Positions 17,778 to 26,630 of a DNA stretch of 64,000 nt are shown here, one piece after another. The notes below the pieces were generated by a model, which was not told the origin of the DNA, did not search any database, and saw nothing but the letters and a program-made list of their open reading frames with translations. The position numbers and the translations under genes were made by a program. The stretch's first letter is position 1. The number at the start of each line of letters is the position of its first letter. Origin of the DNA: Spirosoma aureum (lineage in GTDB: Bacteria > Bacteroidota > Bacteroidia > Cytophagales > Spirosomataceae); assembly GCF_011604685.1 (NCBI RefSeq), contig NZ_CP050063.1:2812501-2876500 (forward strand). Reading direction: 5' to 3'.

Positions 17778-17802
17778 AAAAAACCCGTACCGAAGTAGCG
17801 GG
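17778..17802 (-). terminator. recQ terminator
   Basis: Read on the minus strand, CCCGCTAC-TTCG-GTACGGG (one bulged C) is followed by TTTTTT. This is a classical UUCG-type rho-independent terminator, about 97 bases after the recQ stop and just before the third lytic transglycosylase gene. Confidence 0.75.
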
Positions 17803-17898
17803 CCCGTCCAAGAACATTATACGAATATAACTGATAGTCTGGTATATACCAAATGAGTGATCTAAGAATTATCCAGCGGTCAGGCAGAAAATAGGATT

Positions 17899-20031
17899 TT
17901 ATTTGTCCATAAGACCTACTACAATGGTCAATTTGCTATAGTCATATCGACCCCCTAAATGATCGAAAACGGGCTTTAAACGTCCTTCTTCAAGGCCAAC
18001 CGCAGCGATTGCTTTTTCTATTTCGCGTCGTTCGGCAGGGCTGATTAATGACTCCAGATCAATGGCATAACCTGCCTTTGAGAGTTGAACTAAGTGCCCC
18101 GCAATAGAGCCCGGTGTGAGTTTTCGTTCGGCAGCGATCTCCTCAATTGTCATGCCGTTGTTGTAGAAATCGAGGGTCATTAATTGAGTTGAACCTTTCG
18201 GCTTTTCACCGGCCTGTACGCGCCCGCGAACGTAGTCGATAATTGCGTCGAGGAATCGTTTGCCGAACAACTGCAACTTCCGTTCACCAACCCCACTGAC
18301 GTTACGCAAAGCATCCGGAGTAATAGGGCGCTGCCGGGCCATATCTTCCAGAGTGGTATCCGTAAAGATAACGTATGGTGGAACGTTCTGCTCGTCGGCG
18401 AGTTGTTTGCGAAGTGCCCGTAATCGCTCGAAGAGTTCGTCACGATTGGTTTCGGTTTTGGTCTTCGTTTTTTCGACAACCGCTTTGGGCGCATCATCGG
18501 GCCGTACAAGGTCGATCCTGCGGTTACCATATAGAACCTGATCGGCCAGAATGCCCCGGCGAAGCGCGTAATGCTGATCGTAAGCAACTTCAATAACGCC
18601 AATGTTGATAAGCTGGTGCAGATAGTTACGCCAGTCCTCAAAGCGAAGATCACGACCGGCACCGTAGGTTTTAATCTGATCGAAGCCGCCCTGCAACACT
18701 TGCTGGCTGCGGGAGCCGCGAAGAATATCGATCAGTAGGTTCATCGGTACGCGTTCGTGCGTGCGAACGATTGCCGACAGCGCTTTTTGGGCGAGAATCG
18801 TACCATCGAACGTAACGCGTGGATCACGGCAGACATCGCAGTTGCCGCAGGGCTCAGACAGTTCCTCCGAAAAATAGGAGAGAAGGATCTGTCGGCGACA
18901 GGTATGCGCATCGGCATACTGCTGCATTCGCTCCAGTTTGGCCAGTTGAAGCCCCAGATTGGCCGGACTGTTTTCGGCCAGCATTTCCTTATACGTCGCT
19001 ACATCGGCGAAGCTATAGAACAGTACAGTTTGTGCCGCGGCTCCGTCACGACCTGCCCGCCCGATTTCCTGATAAAAGCCCTCAATGTTTTTAGGCATGT
19101 TGTAATGGATCACCCACCGTACGTTCGATTTGTCGATCCCCATACCAAAGGCAATCGTCGCACACATAATTCGAACATCATCGCGGAGGAATGCCTCCTG
19201 CGTACGGGAGCGGTCGGTGGGGTCCATACCTGCGTGATAAAAAGCCGCATTGAAGCCCTTTTCCTGCAACTTCGCTGCCAGTGATTCAGTGGATTTTCGG
19301 CTAAGGCAGTAAATAATGCCGGACGTGTCTGGTTTCTGCTGTAAAAGTTTAAAAATCTGTTGAATACGATTCTGACCTGGCAATACCTGCAAGCTCAGAT
19401 TCGTCCGGTTAAATGAAGCCACAAAAACAGCAGGATCATCCATGCCAAGCCGTTGCGAAATATCCTGCCGGGTGAGTTTATCGGCAGTAGCAGTCAGGGC
19501 AATGGTGGGTATATCGGGGAACTGCTCTTTCAGAATGTTCAGTTGTGTGTATTCTGGCCGGAAATCATGGCCCCAGGAAGAAATACAGTGTGCTTCATCA
19601 ATAGCAAAAAGCGAAATTTTGATGCGTTTCAGGAAATGGAGAAACGATTCGGTCAGCAGTTTTTCGGGTGAAACATACAGCAATTTGAGCTTGCCACTAA
19701 GTGCATCCTCTTCGATATCCCGTTGTTCACGACTGTGTTGAGTACTGTTGATGTAAGCGGCCGAAATGCCGTTCATATGCAGTGCGCCTACCTGATCTTT
19801 CATGAGCGCTATCAGCGGAGAAACGACTATGGTAACGCCGGGAAGCATCAGGGCCGGAATCTGAAAGCAAACCGATTTTCCGCCACCCGTTGGCATCAGA
19901 ACGACTGTATCGCGCCCACCCAGAATGGATTGGATGATGTCTTCCTGCATGGGCCGGAATACGTCATAACCATAATATCGTTTTAGGTAGTCAGCAGGAT
20001 TCTGAGAGCGGATTGGGGCTTCACTGGTCAT
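17899..20031 (-). CDS. recQ: ATP-dependent DNA helicase RecQ
   Basis: This 710-residue 3'-5' superfamily 2 helicase acts in recombination and repair. It has the zero motif (YYGYDVFRPMQEDII), motif I (LMPTGGGKSVCFQIPAL), motif II (DEAHCISSWGHDFRPEY) and motif VI (YQEIGRAGRDG). The RecQ-Ct zinc-binding cysteines are C-RRQILLSYF...CGNCDVC, followed by a winged-helix domain and an HRDC domain (about 525-605; LFERLRALRKQLADEQNVPP). A further helix-turn-helix-like tail (about 620-690; NNGMTIEEIAAERKLTPGSI) is typical of longer Bacteroidota and Firmicutes versions. It is single-copy here and ends at a UUCG terminator. Confidence 0.96.
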   Translation of the reverse strand: MTSEAPIRSQNPADYLKRYYGYDVFRPMQEDIIQSILGGRDTVVLMPTGGGKSVCFQIPALMLPGVTIVVSPLIALMKDQVGALHMNGISAAYINSTQHSREQRDIEEDALSGKLKLLYVSPEKLLTESFLHFLKRIKISLFAIDEAHCISSWGHDFRPEYTQLNILKEQFPDIPTIALTATADKLTRQDISQRLGMDDPAVFVASFNRTNLSLQVLPGQNRIQQIFKLLQQKPDTSGIIYCLSRKSTESLAAKLQEKGFNAAFYHAGMDPTDRSRTQEAFLRDDVRIMCATIAFGMGIDKSNVRWVIHYNMPKNIEGFYQEIGRAGRDGAAAQTVLFYSFADVATYKEMLAENSPANLGLQLAKLERMQQYADAHTCRRQILLSYFSEELSEPCGNCDVCRDPRVTFDGTILAQKALSAIVRTHERVPMNLLIDILRGSRSQQVLQGGFDQIKTYGAGRDLRFEDWRNYLHQLINIGVIEVAYDQHYALRRGILADQVLYGNRRIDLVRPDDAPKAVVEKTKTKTETNRDELFERLRALRKQLADEQNVPPYVIFTDTTLEDMARQRPITPDALRNVSGVGERKLQLFGKRFLDAIIDYVRGRVQAGEKPKGSTQLMTLDFYNNGMTIEEIAAERKLTPGSIAGHLVQLSKAGYAIDLESLISPAERREIEKAIAAVGLEEGRLKPVFDHLGGRYDYSKLTIVVGLMDK

Positions 20032-20242
20032 CGGATAAATTCTATACGTAGTTCGTCGGATAAAACGACGTTCAACAGTAAATACAAAGCGCTATTACCC
20101 AATGGCTAACAGGCTTTAGTCTTTCTGTCAAATTTAAGAAAAATTTAAGTGGTTTGCGTAACCGGAATGGTGATTTTATGCTCATCTTTCCGTCACAATA
20201 CCCTTAATTCAGTGTTTTTCTAACAAATTCTAATTAGTCATT

Positions 20243-20956
20243 ATGAAAAAGACATTTGTTATGCTGAGCCTTGTGCTCAGCCTTTTAGTCGCTTTTAACG
20301 GGGTGGCTCAGGACGAAAAGCCGGGTAAAAATAAGGCTAAGAAAGAGCTAAATGACGCGGATAAAGCGGCTAAGAAAGCCGCCAAAGCCGAGAAGAAAGC
20401 GGCCAAGGAGGCAATCATGACCGACGATGAAAAGGCGGCCAAAAAAGCCGCCAAAGCAGAAAAGAAGGCCGCTAAAGAGGCTACCATGACAGACGCCGAC
20501 AAAGCGGCTAAAGAAGCAAAGAAAGCTGAGAAGAAAGCGGCTAAAGAGGAAAAGAAATCAGCATCGACTGATGCCACAAAGCCTGCCGATGATGCCGCTA
20601 AACAAGCTGCTGTAGACGATCGGATGGCAAAGGCCAGGGCAGCCAAAGCCGCTAAAAAGGCCGCTACGGATGGAGCCGCTACAACTGATAACGCAACCGC
20701 CAAAGCGACGAAAAAGTCCGATGAGGTTGCTGGACTGAAAGACGATAAAATGAGCAAGTCGGCGAAGAAAAGTGCCGATGAAAAGGTCGCAAAGCTACCA
20801 AAAGAAGAAAAAGCGACCCCTGCTGACTACAAAGCTCCCGTCGACAAAGCCACGAAAGGGCCAGACGGATCAACCGTTTATATCGGCCCACGTGGTGGTA
20901 AGTATTACATTAACAAGAACGGTAACAAGACCTACCTGAGCAGTGTGAAAAACTGA
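20243..20956 (+). CDS. Lys/Ala-rich exported protein with basic-adaptor-like C-terminus
   Basis: This 237-residue protein has a clear signal peptide (MKKTFVMLSLVLSLLVAFNGVAQ). A long low-complexity stretch follows, built from repeats such as AKKAAKAEKKAAKEA separated by short acidic MTDADKAA units, and predicted to be helical or disordered. The last 30 residues (GPDGSTVYIGPRGGKYYINK then NGNKTYLSS) match the pattern of the PBCV-specific basic adaptor domain, which occurs at the ends of viral and bacterial proteins. Its function is unknown; binding to an acidic polymer such as DNA, LPS or teichoic-like material is a guess. The repeats leave long spurious frames open on the other strand. Confidence 0.85.
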   Translation: MKKTFVMLSLVLSLLVAFNGVAQDEKPGKNKAKKELNDADKAAKKAAKAEKKAAKEAIMTDDEKAAKKAAKAEKKAAKEATMTDADKAAKEAKKAEKKAAKEEKKSASTDATKPADDAAKQAAVDDRMAKARAAKAAKKAATDGAATTDNATAKATKKSDEVAGLKDDKMSKSAKKSADEKVAKLPKEEKATPADYKAPVDKATKGPDGSTVYIGPRGGKYYINKNGNKTYLSSVKN

Positions 20957-21073
20957 TCGGGACCGGATGTCTGTTGGCGTCTGGCCTGGATACTGCTCCC
21001 GGTCAGACTCCAGCAGATAGCCAGTTTTAGAACGTGTGCTGGTCTATATATGGATTAAACAACTGGTAAAACA

Positions 21074-21646
21074 ATGACTTCGGACTATCTTGAAAGTGCA
21101 CGAAAACAGTTTGAGTATTATAAAATGCTCGGTGAAAAAACATTTTCTCAGGTTTCGGATGAACAACTATTCTGGCAATATAACGATGCCAGCAATAGCA
21201 TTGCTACCATTGTCAAACACCTTTGGGGCAATATGCTCTCCCGGTGGACCGATTTTCTGACAACGGATGGCGAGAAAGAGTGGCGGGACCGAGAGGCCGA
21301 GTTCGTTAACGATATTTCAACGAGAAAGGAACTGCTGACCAAGTGGAATGAGGGCTGGGACTGCCTACTGAATGCGCTTGGTTCCCTAACGAATGAGGAC
21401 CTGGAAAAGGAAATCTATATTCGGAATATGGGCCATACGGTAACGGAAGCCATCAACAGGCAATTGGCCCATTACCCGTATCACATTGGCCAGATCGTTT
21501 TTATTGGTAAAATGGTTTGTGACGATAACTGGACATCCTTATCGATTCCTAAGGGTAATTCAAGCACTTATAACGCAGAAAAATTTGAGAAGCCTAAGCA
21601 TAAAGAACACTTCACCAATGAATTTTTAAATATCCGGTCGGAGTAG
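21074..21646 (+). CDS. DinB-like / DUF1572 family protein
   Basis: This 190-residue cytosolic protein has the DinB/YfiT four-helix pattern. It shows IVKHLWGNMLSRWTDFL with a metal-ligand-type His, then QLAHYPYHIGQIVFIGKM carrying the second and third His. That arrangement (His on helix 2 and HxxxH-like on the last helix) fits a mononuclear metal site. Members of DUF1572 are often annotated as DinB-superfamily proteins, and some relatives are thiol-dependent S-transferases. The substrate is unknown. It stands alone on the plus strand. Confidence 0.82.
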   Translation: MTSDYLESARKQFEYYKMLGEKTFSQVSDEQLFWQYNDASNSIATIVKHLWGNMLSRWTDFLTTDGEKEWRDREAEFVNDISTRKELLTKWNEGWDCLLNALGSLTNEDLEKEIYIRNMGHTVTEAINRQLAHYPYHIGQIVFIGKMVCDDNWTSLSIPKGNSSTYNAEKFEKPKHKEHFTNEFLNIRSE

Positions 21647-21785
21647 TCAATTGAGTTGCTGGATGGTAAAATAATTCGGTAGTGTACTCATCATTGTTTT
21701 CGGCCATTCGATTGGAAAAACCAGGGTTTAAAAGGAATCTGCTCTAAAGATTGTTCTGCTGATAAGGCTCTTATTCCCATTTACC

Positions 21786-22562
21786 ATGCGACTCATCCTG
21801 CTCAGCGTTTTACTTCTTTTCGCATCCTGCCGCCGTCCTTCCAAACAGTTGGCGGCTATGTTTACGCCAACAAACCAGCCCGAAATAGCTGATTATACCA
21901 CTTACCTGAAGGCAGGTGACGAGCTTCTGGCCCTAGGTAACGGGCCATCCTGGTCATTGACCATTAACTCCTCGAAAAATACACTCCGTTTCAAATCAAT
22001 AACTGGCGATAGCCTGAACATACCAGTACCCGAGCGTCAATCCGATTCCGATGGTTCTTTTCGATTTGATACGCCTGTTGAGTCGGGGCGCCTTAAAGTA
22101 CTGTTCGCGCTCGATAGTTGCGTGGATAAACTGTCTGGACAACGATTCGACTACCGCGTTGAAGTCGATCTACGGGGTAAAAATTATTTGGGATGTGGTG
22201 TTTCTCTGCGTCGAGTCGCACTCCTACAGGATATTTGGGTGCTGACAGACTTACAGGGCCAGCCTGTTAAAACGAACAGCTCAAGAAGCGAGGCACCGCG
22301 CCTGGAAATTTCGCTCACCGAAGGGCGCGTAACGGGCACAACAGGCTGCAACCGGCTGAATGGGAGCGTACGGGCCGATAGCCGTCTGATTCGGTTCGGG
22401 CCGCTGGCAACAACCAAAATGGCCTGTGCTGGTGAAGGGAATACGACCGAGGCAAAATTCCTGACTACTCTGCTGCTGCCATTGGCGTATCAGGTTGGTG
22501 AAGGGAAGCTGATTTTACTGCAACAGGGAAAGCCGGTAGCCGTATTTAAAAAGGTTGATTAA
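21786..22562 (+). CDS. META domain lipoprotein
   Basis: This 258-residue lipoprotein has a short signal peptide with lipobox LLLFASC (Cys16). The N-terminal half resembles the COG3650-like module often placed before META domains (ITGDSLNIPVPERQSDSDG, FRYRVEVDLRGKNYLGCGVSL-like strands). The C-terminal half is a META/HslJ domain (QDIWVLTDLQGQPV, GRVTGTTGCNRLNGS, LATTKMAC and a final KLILLQQGKPVAVFKK). HslJ-type proteins are linked to outer-membrane stress and drug tolerance, but their mechanism is unclear. It is anchored in a membrane facing the periplasm. Confidence 0.85.
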   Translation: MRLILLSVLLLFASCRRPSKQLAAMFTPTNQPEIADYTTYLKAGDELLALGNGPSWSLTINSSKNTLRFKSITGDSLNIPVPERQSDSDGSFRFDTPVESGRLKVLFALDSCVDKLSGQRFDYRVEVDLRGKNYLGCGVSLRRVALLQDIWVLTDLQGQPVKTNSSRSEAPRLEISLTEGRVTGTTGCNRLNGSVRADSRLIRFGPLATTKMACAGEGNTTEAKFLTTLLLPLAYQVGEGKLILLQQGKPVAVFKKVD

Positions 22563-22620
22563 CGGTTCACTGATCGGTTAATTCGAGCGGAGATATCTAC
22601 TACAGCGTTAGGTTTTTCGT

Positions 22621-22628
22621 TACTTTTG
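22621..22628 (+). promoter_or_regulatory. possible -7 promoter element
   Basis: TACTTTTG fits the Bacteroidetes TAnnTTTG element, but no clear TTG lies 19-22 bases upstream. If used, transcription would run through the 34-bp hairpin at 22678-22761 before the ThuA-fusion gene. Confidence 0.25.
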
Positions 22629-22677
22629 CTTCTTACTAAAAGACAATCGAATAATCGAATAAGTTAACCTTTGATTT

Positions 22678-22761
22678 TCCAGGACTTTCGCTCAGAGCCG
22701 TGCCACGGTTACTAATTGCGTTCATAATAACCGTGGCACGGCTCTGAGCGAAAGTCCTGGA
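22678..22761. repeat. long perfect hairpin repeat, copy A
   Basis: A perfect 34-bp stem (22678-22711 with 22728-22761) has a 16-nt loop. The stem is modular: outer CCAGGACTTT, middle CGCTCAG, inner AGCCGTGCCACGGTT. A second element at 32320-32409 shares the outer and inner blocks but has a different middle block. It lies in the 250-bp gap before the ThuA-fusion gene. I recognise no transposase ends or target duplication; a non-autonomous palindromic repeat (REP/MITE-like) is the best guess. Confidence 0.8.
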
Positions 22762-22813
22762 TTTTCTTTCAGGCTGTTTTTACCTAACCAATCTGCAAAA
22801 ATCCCGAATCTCT

Positions 22814-25800
22814 ATGAAAAACTTCCGGCTCCCCTCCCGCGCGTTGTTGCTGGCGGGCGTGCTGGCTGCTTCTGTGCCTGGTATGGCGCAAACGACAGCT
22901 AAGCGCAATATAGCCACCAAACCAGCAACGACTTCGGCTCAGGCACCTGTTGCCCTTAACCGGGTGCTGGTTTTCTCGAAAACGAAAGGCTACCGTCACG
23001 CATCAATTCCGGTCGGCAAGGTAGCTATTATGAAACTTGGTCAGGAAAACGGATTTGCTGTCGATACGACCGAAGATGCCAGCAAAATTAATGAAGCGAA
23101 TCTGAAGCAATACAGTGCCGTCATTTGGCTGAGCACGACTGGTAACGTACTCGATGATGCCCAACAGGCGGCTTTTCAGCGTTACATCCAGGCAGGCGGA
23201 GGGTATGTTGGTATTCACGCAGCCGCCGATACAGAATATGACTGGCCGTGGTATAATCAGTTGGCAGGGGCCTATTTCCTGAGCCATCCGAAACAGCAAA
23301 ACGCCGAAATTGAGATCGTAGACAAAAACCACCCATCAACGAAAATGCTGCCCGACCGCTGGAAACGGTGGGATGAGTGGTATAGCTACAAGAATATTCA
23401 GCCTGATTTGAAAGTACTGGGCAAACTGGACGAAAAAACCTACGAAGGTGGTAAGAATGGCGATAATCACCCATTTATCTGGCACCATGATTTCGATGGA
23501 GGGAAAGCTTTTTATACGGGTGGTGGGCATACGGATGAATCCTATAGTGATCCGCTGTTTTTGCAGCACATTCTTGGCGGTATCAAGTCGGTAATGGCCA
23601 CTAGTCTCAAATTCGGTCAGGCAAAAACACAGCCTTATCCCGAAGAAAACCGCTTCGAACGGCAGGTACTGACGGCTAATCTCGATGAACCGACCGAACT
23701 GGTTGTGCTTGATAATGGTAAAGTTCTCTTTGCCGAACGCAAAGGGGCGCTGAAACTCTGGGACCCTCAGAAAAAGTCGGTTAAAGTAGTCGCTAACTTT
23801 CCGGTATTTACCAAGTTCGAATACGGTTTGATGGGCTTAAACATCGATCCGAATTTCAAACAGAACAAGTGGGTGTATGCCTACTATTCTCCGGTGACCG
23901 GAAAATCGGTTGCCGATACGGCCCAGCATTTGTCGCGCTTTGTTTACGATGACGTAAAAGATACGCTGCTGCTGAATACGGAGAAAGTATTACTGACCAT
24001 TCCGGTAAAACGCGATGGCTGCTGCCATACGGGTGGCTCGATTGCCTGGGACCGGAAAGGTAACCTCTATCTGTCGGCGGGAGACGACACGAACCCGTTT
24101 AACTCCGATGGATACGCTCCCATTGATGAGCGGCCAGGTCGGAGCGGTTGGGATGCTCGTCTGACATCGAGTAATACCAATGATCTGCGGGGTAAAATCA
24201 TGCGGATTCACCCCGAAGCTGATGGCACGTACACCATTCCTGAAGGCAACTTATTTCCGAAAGGAAACCCCAAGGCTCGCCCCGAAATCTACGTTATGGG
24301 CAACCGCAACCCGTACCGTATCTCGATCGATCAGCGGACGGGTTTTCTGTACTGGGGCGAAGTTGGCCCAGACGCCGGTAACAACAGTGAAAAGTACGGT
24401 CCTCGTGGTCACGACGAAATCAATCAGGCCCGTAAAGCAGGGTACTTCGGCTGGCCTTTATTTGTTGCCGACAACCGCCCTTACCACACACGTACCTTTG
24501 CCGACAGCACAGTAGGACCTCTTTTCGATCCGCTGAAACCCATCAACGATTCGCCTAACAACACCGGTCTGCGCGAGTTGCCACCTGCTCAAAAAGCATT
24601 TATCTACTACCCCTATGCTGATTCGCCGGAATTTGGTGAGATCGTCGGTAAGGGTGGCCGTAACGCCATGGGTGGCCCTGTTTATTACTACGACGACTAT
24701 CCGGAAACGCCCGTAAAATTTCCCCGTGCCTATAACGGAAAATTCTTTGCCTACGACTGGATGCGTGACTGGATCAACCCCGTCACAATGAAAGAGAACG
24801 GCGATTTCGTGCAGATGGAGCGCTTTTTACCCAACACGAAATTCTCGCACGTCATTGATATGCAGTTCGCTAACGATGGGTCGCTGTACACGCTCGAATA
24901 CGGCCAGCAGTGGTTTGCCGCCAATGCCGATGCCCGTTTGTCGCGTATCACCTACAATGCCGGTAATCGCAAACCGGTTGCTATGGCCAGTGCGAACAAA
25001 CTGGTTGGAGCAGCTCCGCTGGTTGTGAAGTTCGACTCGAAAGGGTCGATGGATTACGACAACGATGCGCTCAAATACGAATGGTCGTTTGGAAATGGAT
25101 TGCCCAAACAGACAACTGCCAATCCGACCGTGACCTTCAGTAAGCCCGGTACCTATACGGCCATGCTGAAAGTTACTGACGCAGCCGGAAACTCGGCTAC
25201 AAAAGCAATGGATATTAAAGTGGGTAATGATGAACCCAAAGTTGAGGTTGCCGTTGCTGGGAACAGAACCTTCTATTTTCCCAATAAACCCGTCAAATAT
25301 GCGGTAAAGGTTGTTGACAAGGAAGATGGTTCGCTTCAGAAAGGAATCAGCCCCGAAGACGTTACGGTAACGATCGATTACCTCGAAGGCTTTGATAAAA
25401 CAATGCTCGCTCAGGGGCATCAAGCCAATACAGGTTCGGCTACCGGGAAGCGTTTACTTGAACTGAGCGATTGTAAAGCCTGCCATTCGATCGATAAAAA
25501 ATCAATCGGACCTGCTTACATCGACGTTGCCAAAAAATACAAAGGTGGTTTTCAGGTCGAAGGAAAACTGGCCCGCAAAATCATCAGCGGTGGTGGCGGT
25601 GTGTGGGGTGAGCAATCAATGAGCGCGCACCCACAACTAAAAGAAAGCGAAGCCACCGATATGGTTCGTTATATTCTGTCACTGGCAAATGAGAAGCCTG
25701 CTAACCGGCAGCCACTCGCGGGCGATTACGTGCCTGCTCAGCAGAAAAAAGATGGCTCCTACGTACTTACAGCCAGCTATACCGACCGGGGCAATGGCGA

Positions 25801-26236
25801 CATTGGTCCAAACACGGGCTCAACAACACTGGCGCTGCGGTCGCCCCTTGTGAAAGCGGTTTCGGCGGATGTAAAACAGAATATCTTTGAGTACGACATT
25901 CCAAAGCTGGGCCCAGCCGCCATTGGTACGCAATCGGGAAGCTTCCTGGCATTTAATGATGTTGATCTGACGGGTATTCAGGGGCTTACCCCAACCGTAT
26001 TTGCTTCGAATGAGCAAGTTGTTGGTGGAAAACTGGAAGCCCGGCTGGATTCTCCTACTGGCACGTTATTGGGAGAAGCCGATGTTAAACAAGGAACAAT
26101 GGGGCCTGTGAGTTTGCCATTCCGTCAACCGGTTCAGGGCGTTCACAAATTGTACCTGATTTTTGTAAACCCTGATGCTAAACAGAAACCGTTGTTTGCC
26201 GTAGATAAAGTACAATTCTCTACCCAGGGAATGTAA
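22814..26236 (+). CDS. ThuA - glucose/sorbosone dehydrogenase - PKD - cytochrome c fusion protein
   Basis: This 1140-residue exported protein (signal peptide ending VPGMAQ) has these domains in order. A ThuA-like glutamine-amidotransferase-fold domain (about 50-255) shows RVLVFSKTKGYRHASIPVG, GGGYVGIHAAADTEYDWPWY and HDFDGGKAFYTGGGHTDESY. A PQQ-type sugar-dehydrogenase beta-propeller (about 275-715) shows ERKGALKLWDP, CCHTGGSIAWDRKGNLYLSA and GNRNPYRISID. A PKD domain (about 720-805) shows FDSKGSMDYDNDALKYEWSF. The cytochrome c heme site is C887KAC890H891, and a terminal CBM6-like beta domain ends the protein. Such fusions in Bacteroidota are thought to oxidise sugars in the periplasm and pass electrons to heme, but the substrate is unproven. 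A strong terminator follows. Confidence 0.9.
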   Translation: MKNFRLPSRALLLAGVLAASVPGMAQTTAKRNIATKPATTSAQAPVALNRVLVFSKTKGYRHASIPVGKVAIMKLGQENGFAVDTTEDASKINEANLKQYSAVIWLSTTGNVLDDAQQAAFQRYIQAGGGYVGIHAAADTEYDWPWYNQLAGAYFLSHPKQQNAEIEIVDKNHPSTKMLPDRWKRWDEWYSYKNIQPDLKVLGKLDEKTYEGGKNGDNHPFIWHHDFDGGKAFYTGGGHTDESYSDPLFLQHILGGIKSVMATSLKFGQAKTQPYPEENRFERQVLTANLDEPTELVVLDNGKVLFAERKGALKLWDPQKKSVKVVANFPVFTKFEYGLMGLNIDPNFKQNKWVYAYYSPVTGKSVADTAQHLSRFVYDDVKDTLLLNTEKVLLTIPVKRDGCCHTGGSIAWDRKGNLYLSAGDDTNPFNSDGYAPIDERPGRSGWDARLTSSNTNDLRGKIMRIHPEADGTYTIPEGNLFPKGNPKARPEIYVMGNRNPYRISIDQRTGFLYWGEVGPDAGNNSEKYGPRGHDEINQARKAGYFGWPLFVADNRPYHTRTFADSTVGPLFDPLKPINDSPNNTGLRELPPAQKAFIYYPYADSPEFGEIVGKGGRNAMGGPVYYYDDYPETPVKFPRAYNGKFFAYDWMRDWINPVTMKENGDFVQMERFLPNTKFSHVIDMQFANDGSLYTLEYGQQWFAANADARLSRITYNAGNRKPVAMASANKLVGAAPLVVKFDSKGSMDYDNDALKYEWSFGNGLPKQTTANPTVTFSKPGTYTAMLKVTDAAGNSATKAMDIKVGNDEPKVEVAVAGNRTFYFPNKPVKYAVKVVDKEDGSLQKGISPEDVTVTIDYLEGFDKTMLAQGHQANTGSATGKRLLELSDCKACHSIDKKSIGPAYIDVAKKYKGGFQVEGKLARKIISGGGGVWGEQSMSAHPQLKESEATDMVRYILSLANEKPANRQPLAGDYVPAQQKKDGSYVLTASYTDRGNGDIGPNTGSTTLALRSPLVKAVSADVKQNIFEYDIPKLGPAAIGTQSGSFLAFNDVDLTGIQGLTPTVFASNEQVVGGKLEARLDSPTGTLLGEADVKQGTMGPVSLPFRQPVQGVHKLYLIFVNPDAKQKPLFAVDKVQFSTQGM

Positions 26237-26276
26237 CTACAATCTGTTTGAAAAAGGACATTACAACCTGTTTTGC

Positions 26277-26307
26277 ACACGGCCCGCCAGAGCGGGCCGT
26301 GTTTTTT
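26277..26307 (+). terminator. rho-independent terminator
   Basis: A perfect 11-bp GC-rich stem (ACACGGCCCGC with GCGGGCCGTGT, loop CAGA) is followed by six T, about 40 bases after the ThuA-fusion stop. Very strong by sequence. Confidence 0.92.
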
Positions 26308-26630
26308 ATGTGCTGTTTTGCCCGGCTATAGCTAACGATTCCCATATTCAGTGTCGTTTTTGAGCTGTTGCAATCTGATCAGTACCCGAAAATTATAGCT
26401 CTACTATTAAAGCAAAATTTGATCAGGTAAATGTTTACATTTTACCACAAAAATTAAGTAACTTGTGCCACTATAAATCGCCCTGATGAAAACGATTTAT
26501 AAGGCTGGAAACGCTCCGTAAGGCACGTTAAAAAGTCGTTTAGTTTGCCCCCCAACAAATCCTGAATTTCTTATTTTGACTGCTTACGAAAAGCAGCCTG
26601 GCGCACTTATAGTATCACGTAGTTTCATCT
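26308..26630. other. intergenic region upstream of the Ulp1/YopJ-like gene
   Basis: This roughly 320-base AT-rich stretch between the ThuA-fusion terminator and the next start has no ORF, repeat or recognisable RNA. It must contain the promoter of the orphan at 26631, but no TTTG/TAnnTTTG pair of proper spacing is evident. Confidence 0.35.

Noticed and set aside
18757..19284. 175-residue open frame antisense to recQ
   Set aside because: The sense strand encodes conserved helicase motifs throughout; the antisense protein is Arg/His-rich without domain structure.
20308..20757. 149-residue Ala/Ser/Phe-rich frame antisense to the Lys/Ala protein
   Set aside because: It is the mirror of the GCC/AAG repeats of the real gene, so it stays open by composition only.
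26308..26630. small RNA or riboswitch before the Ulp1/YopJ-like gene
   Set aside because: No stable stem, conserved riboswitch core or sRNA-type terminator could be seen in the 320-base gap.
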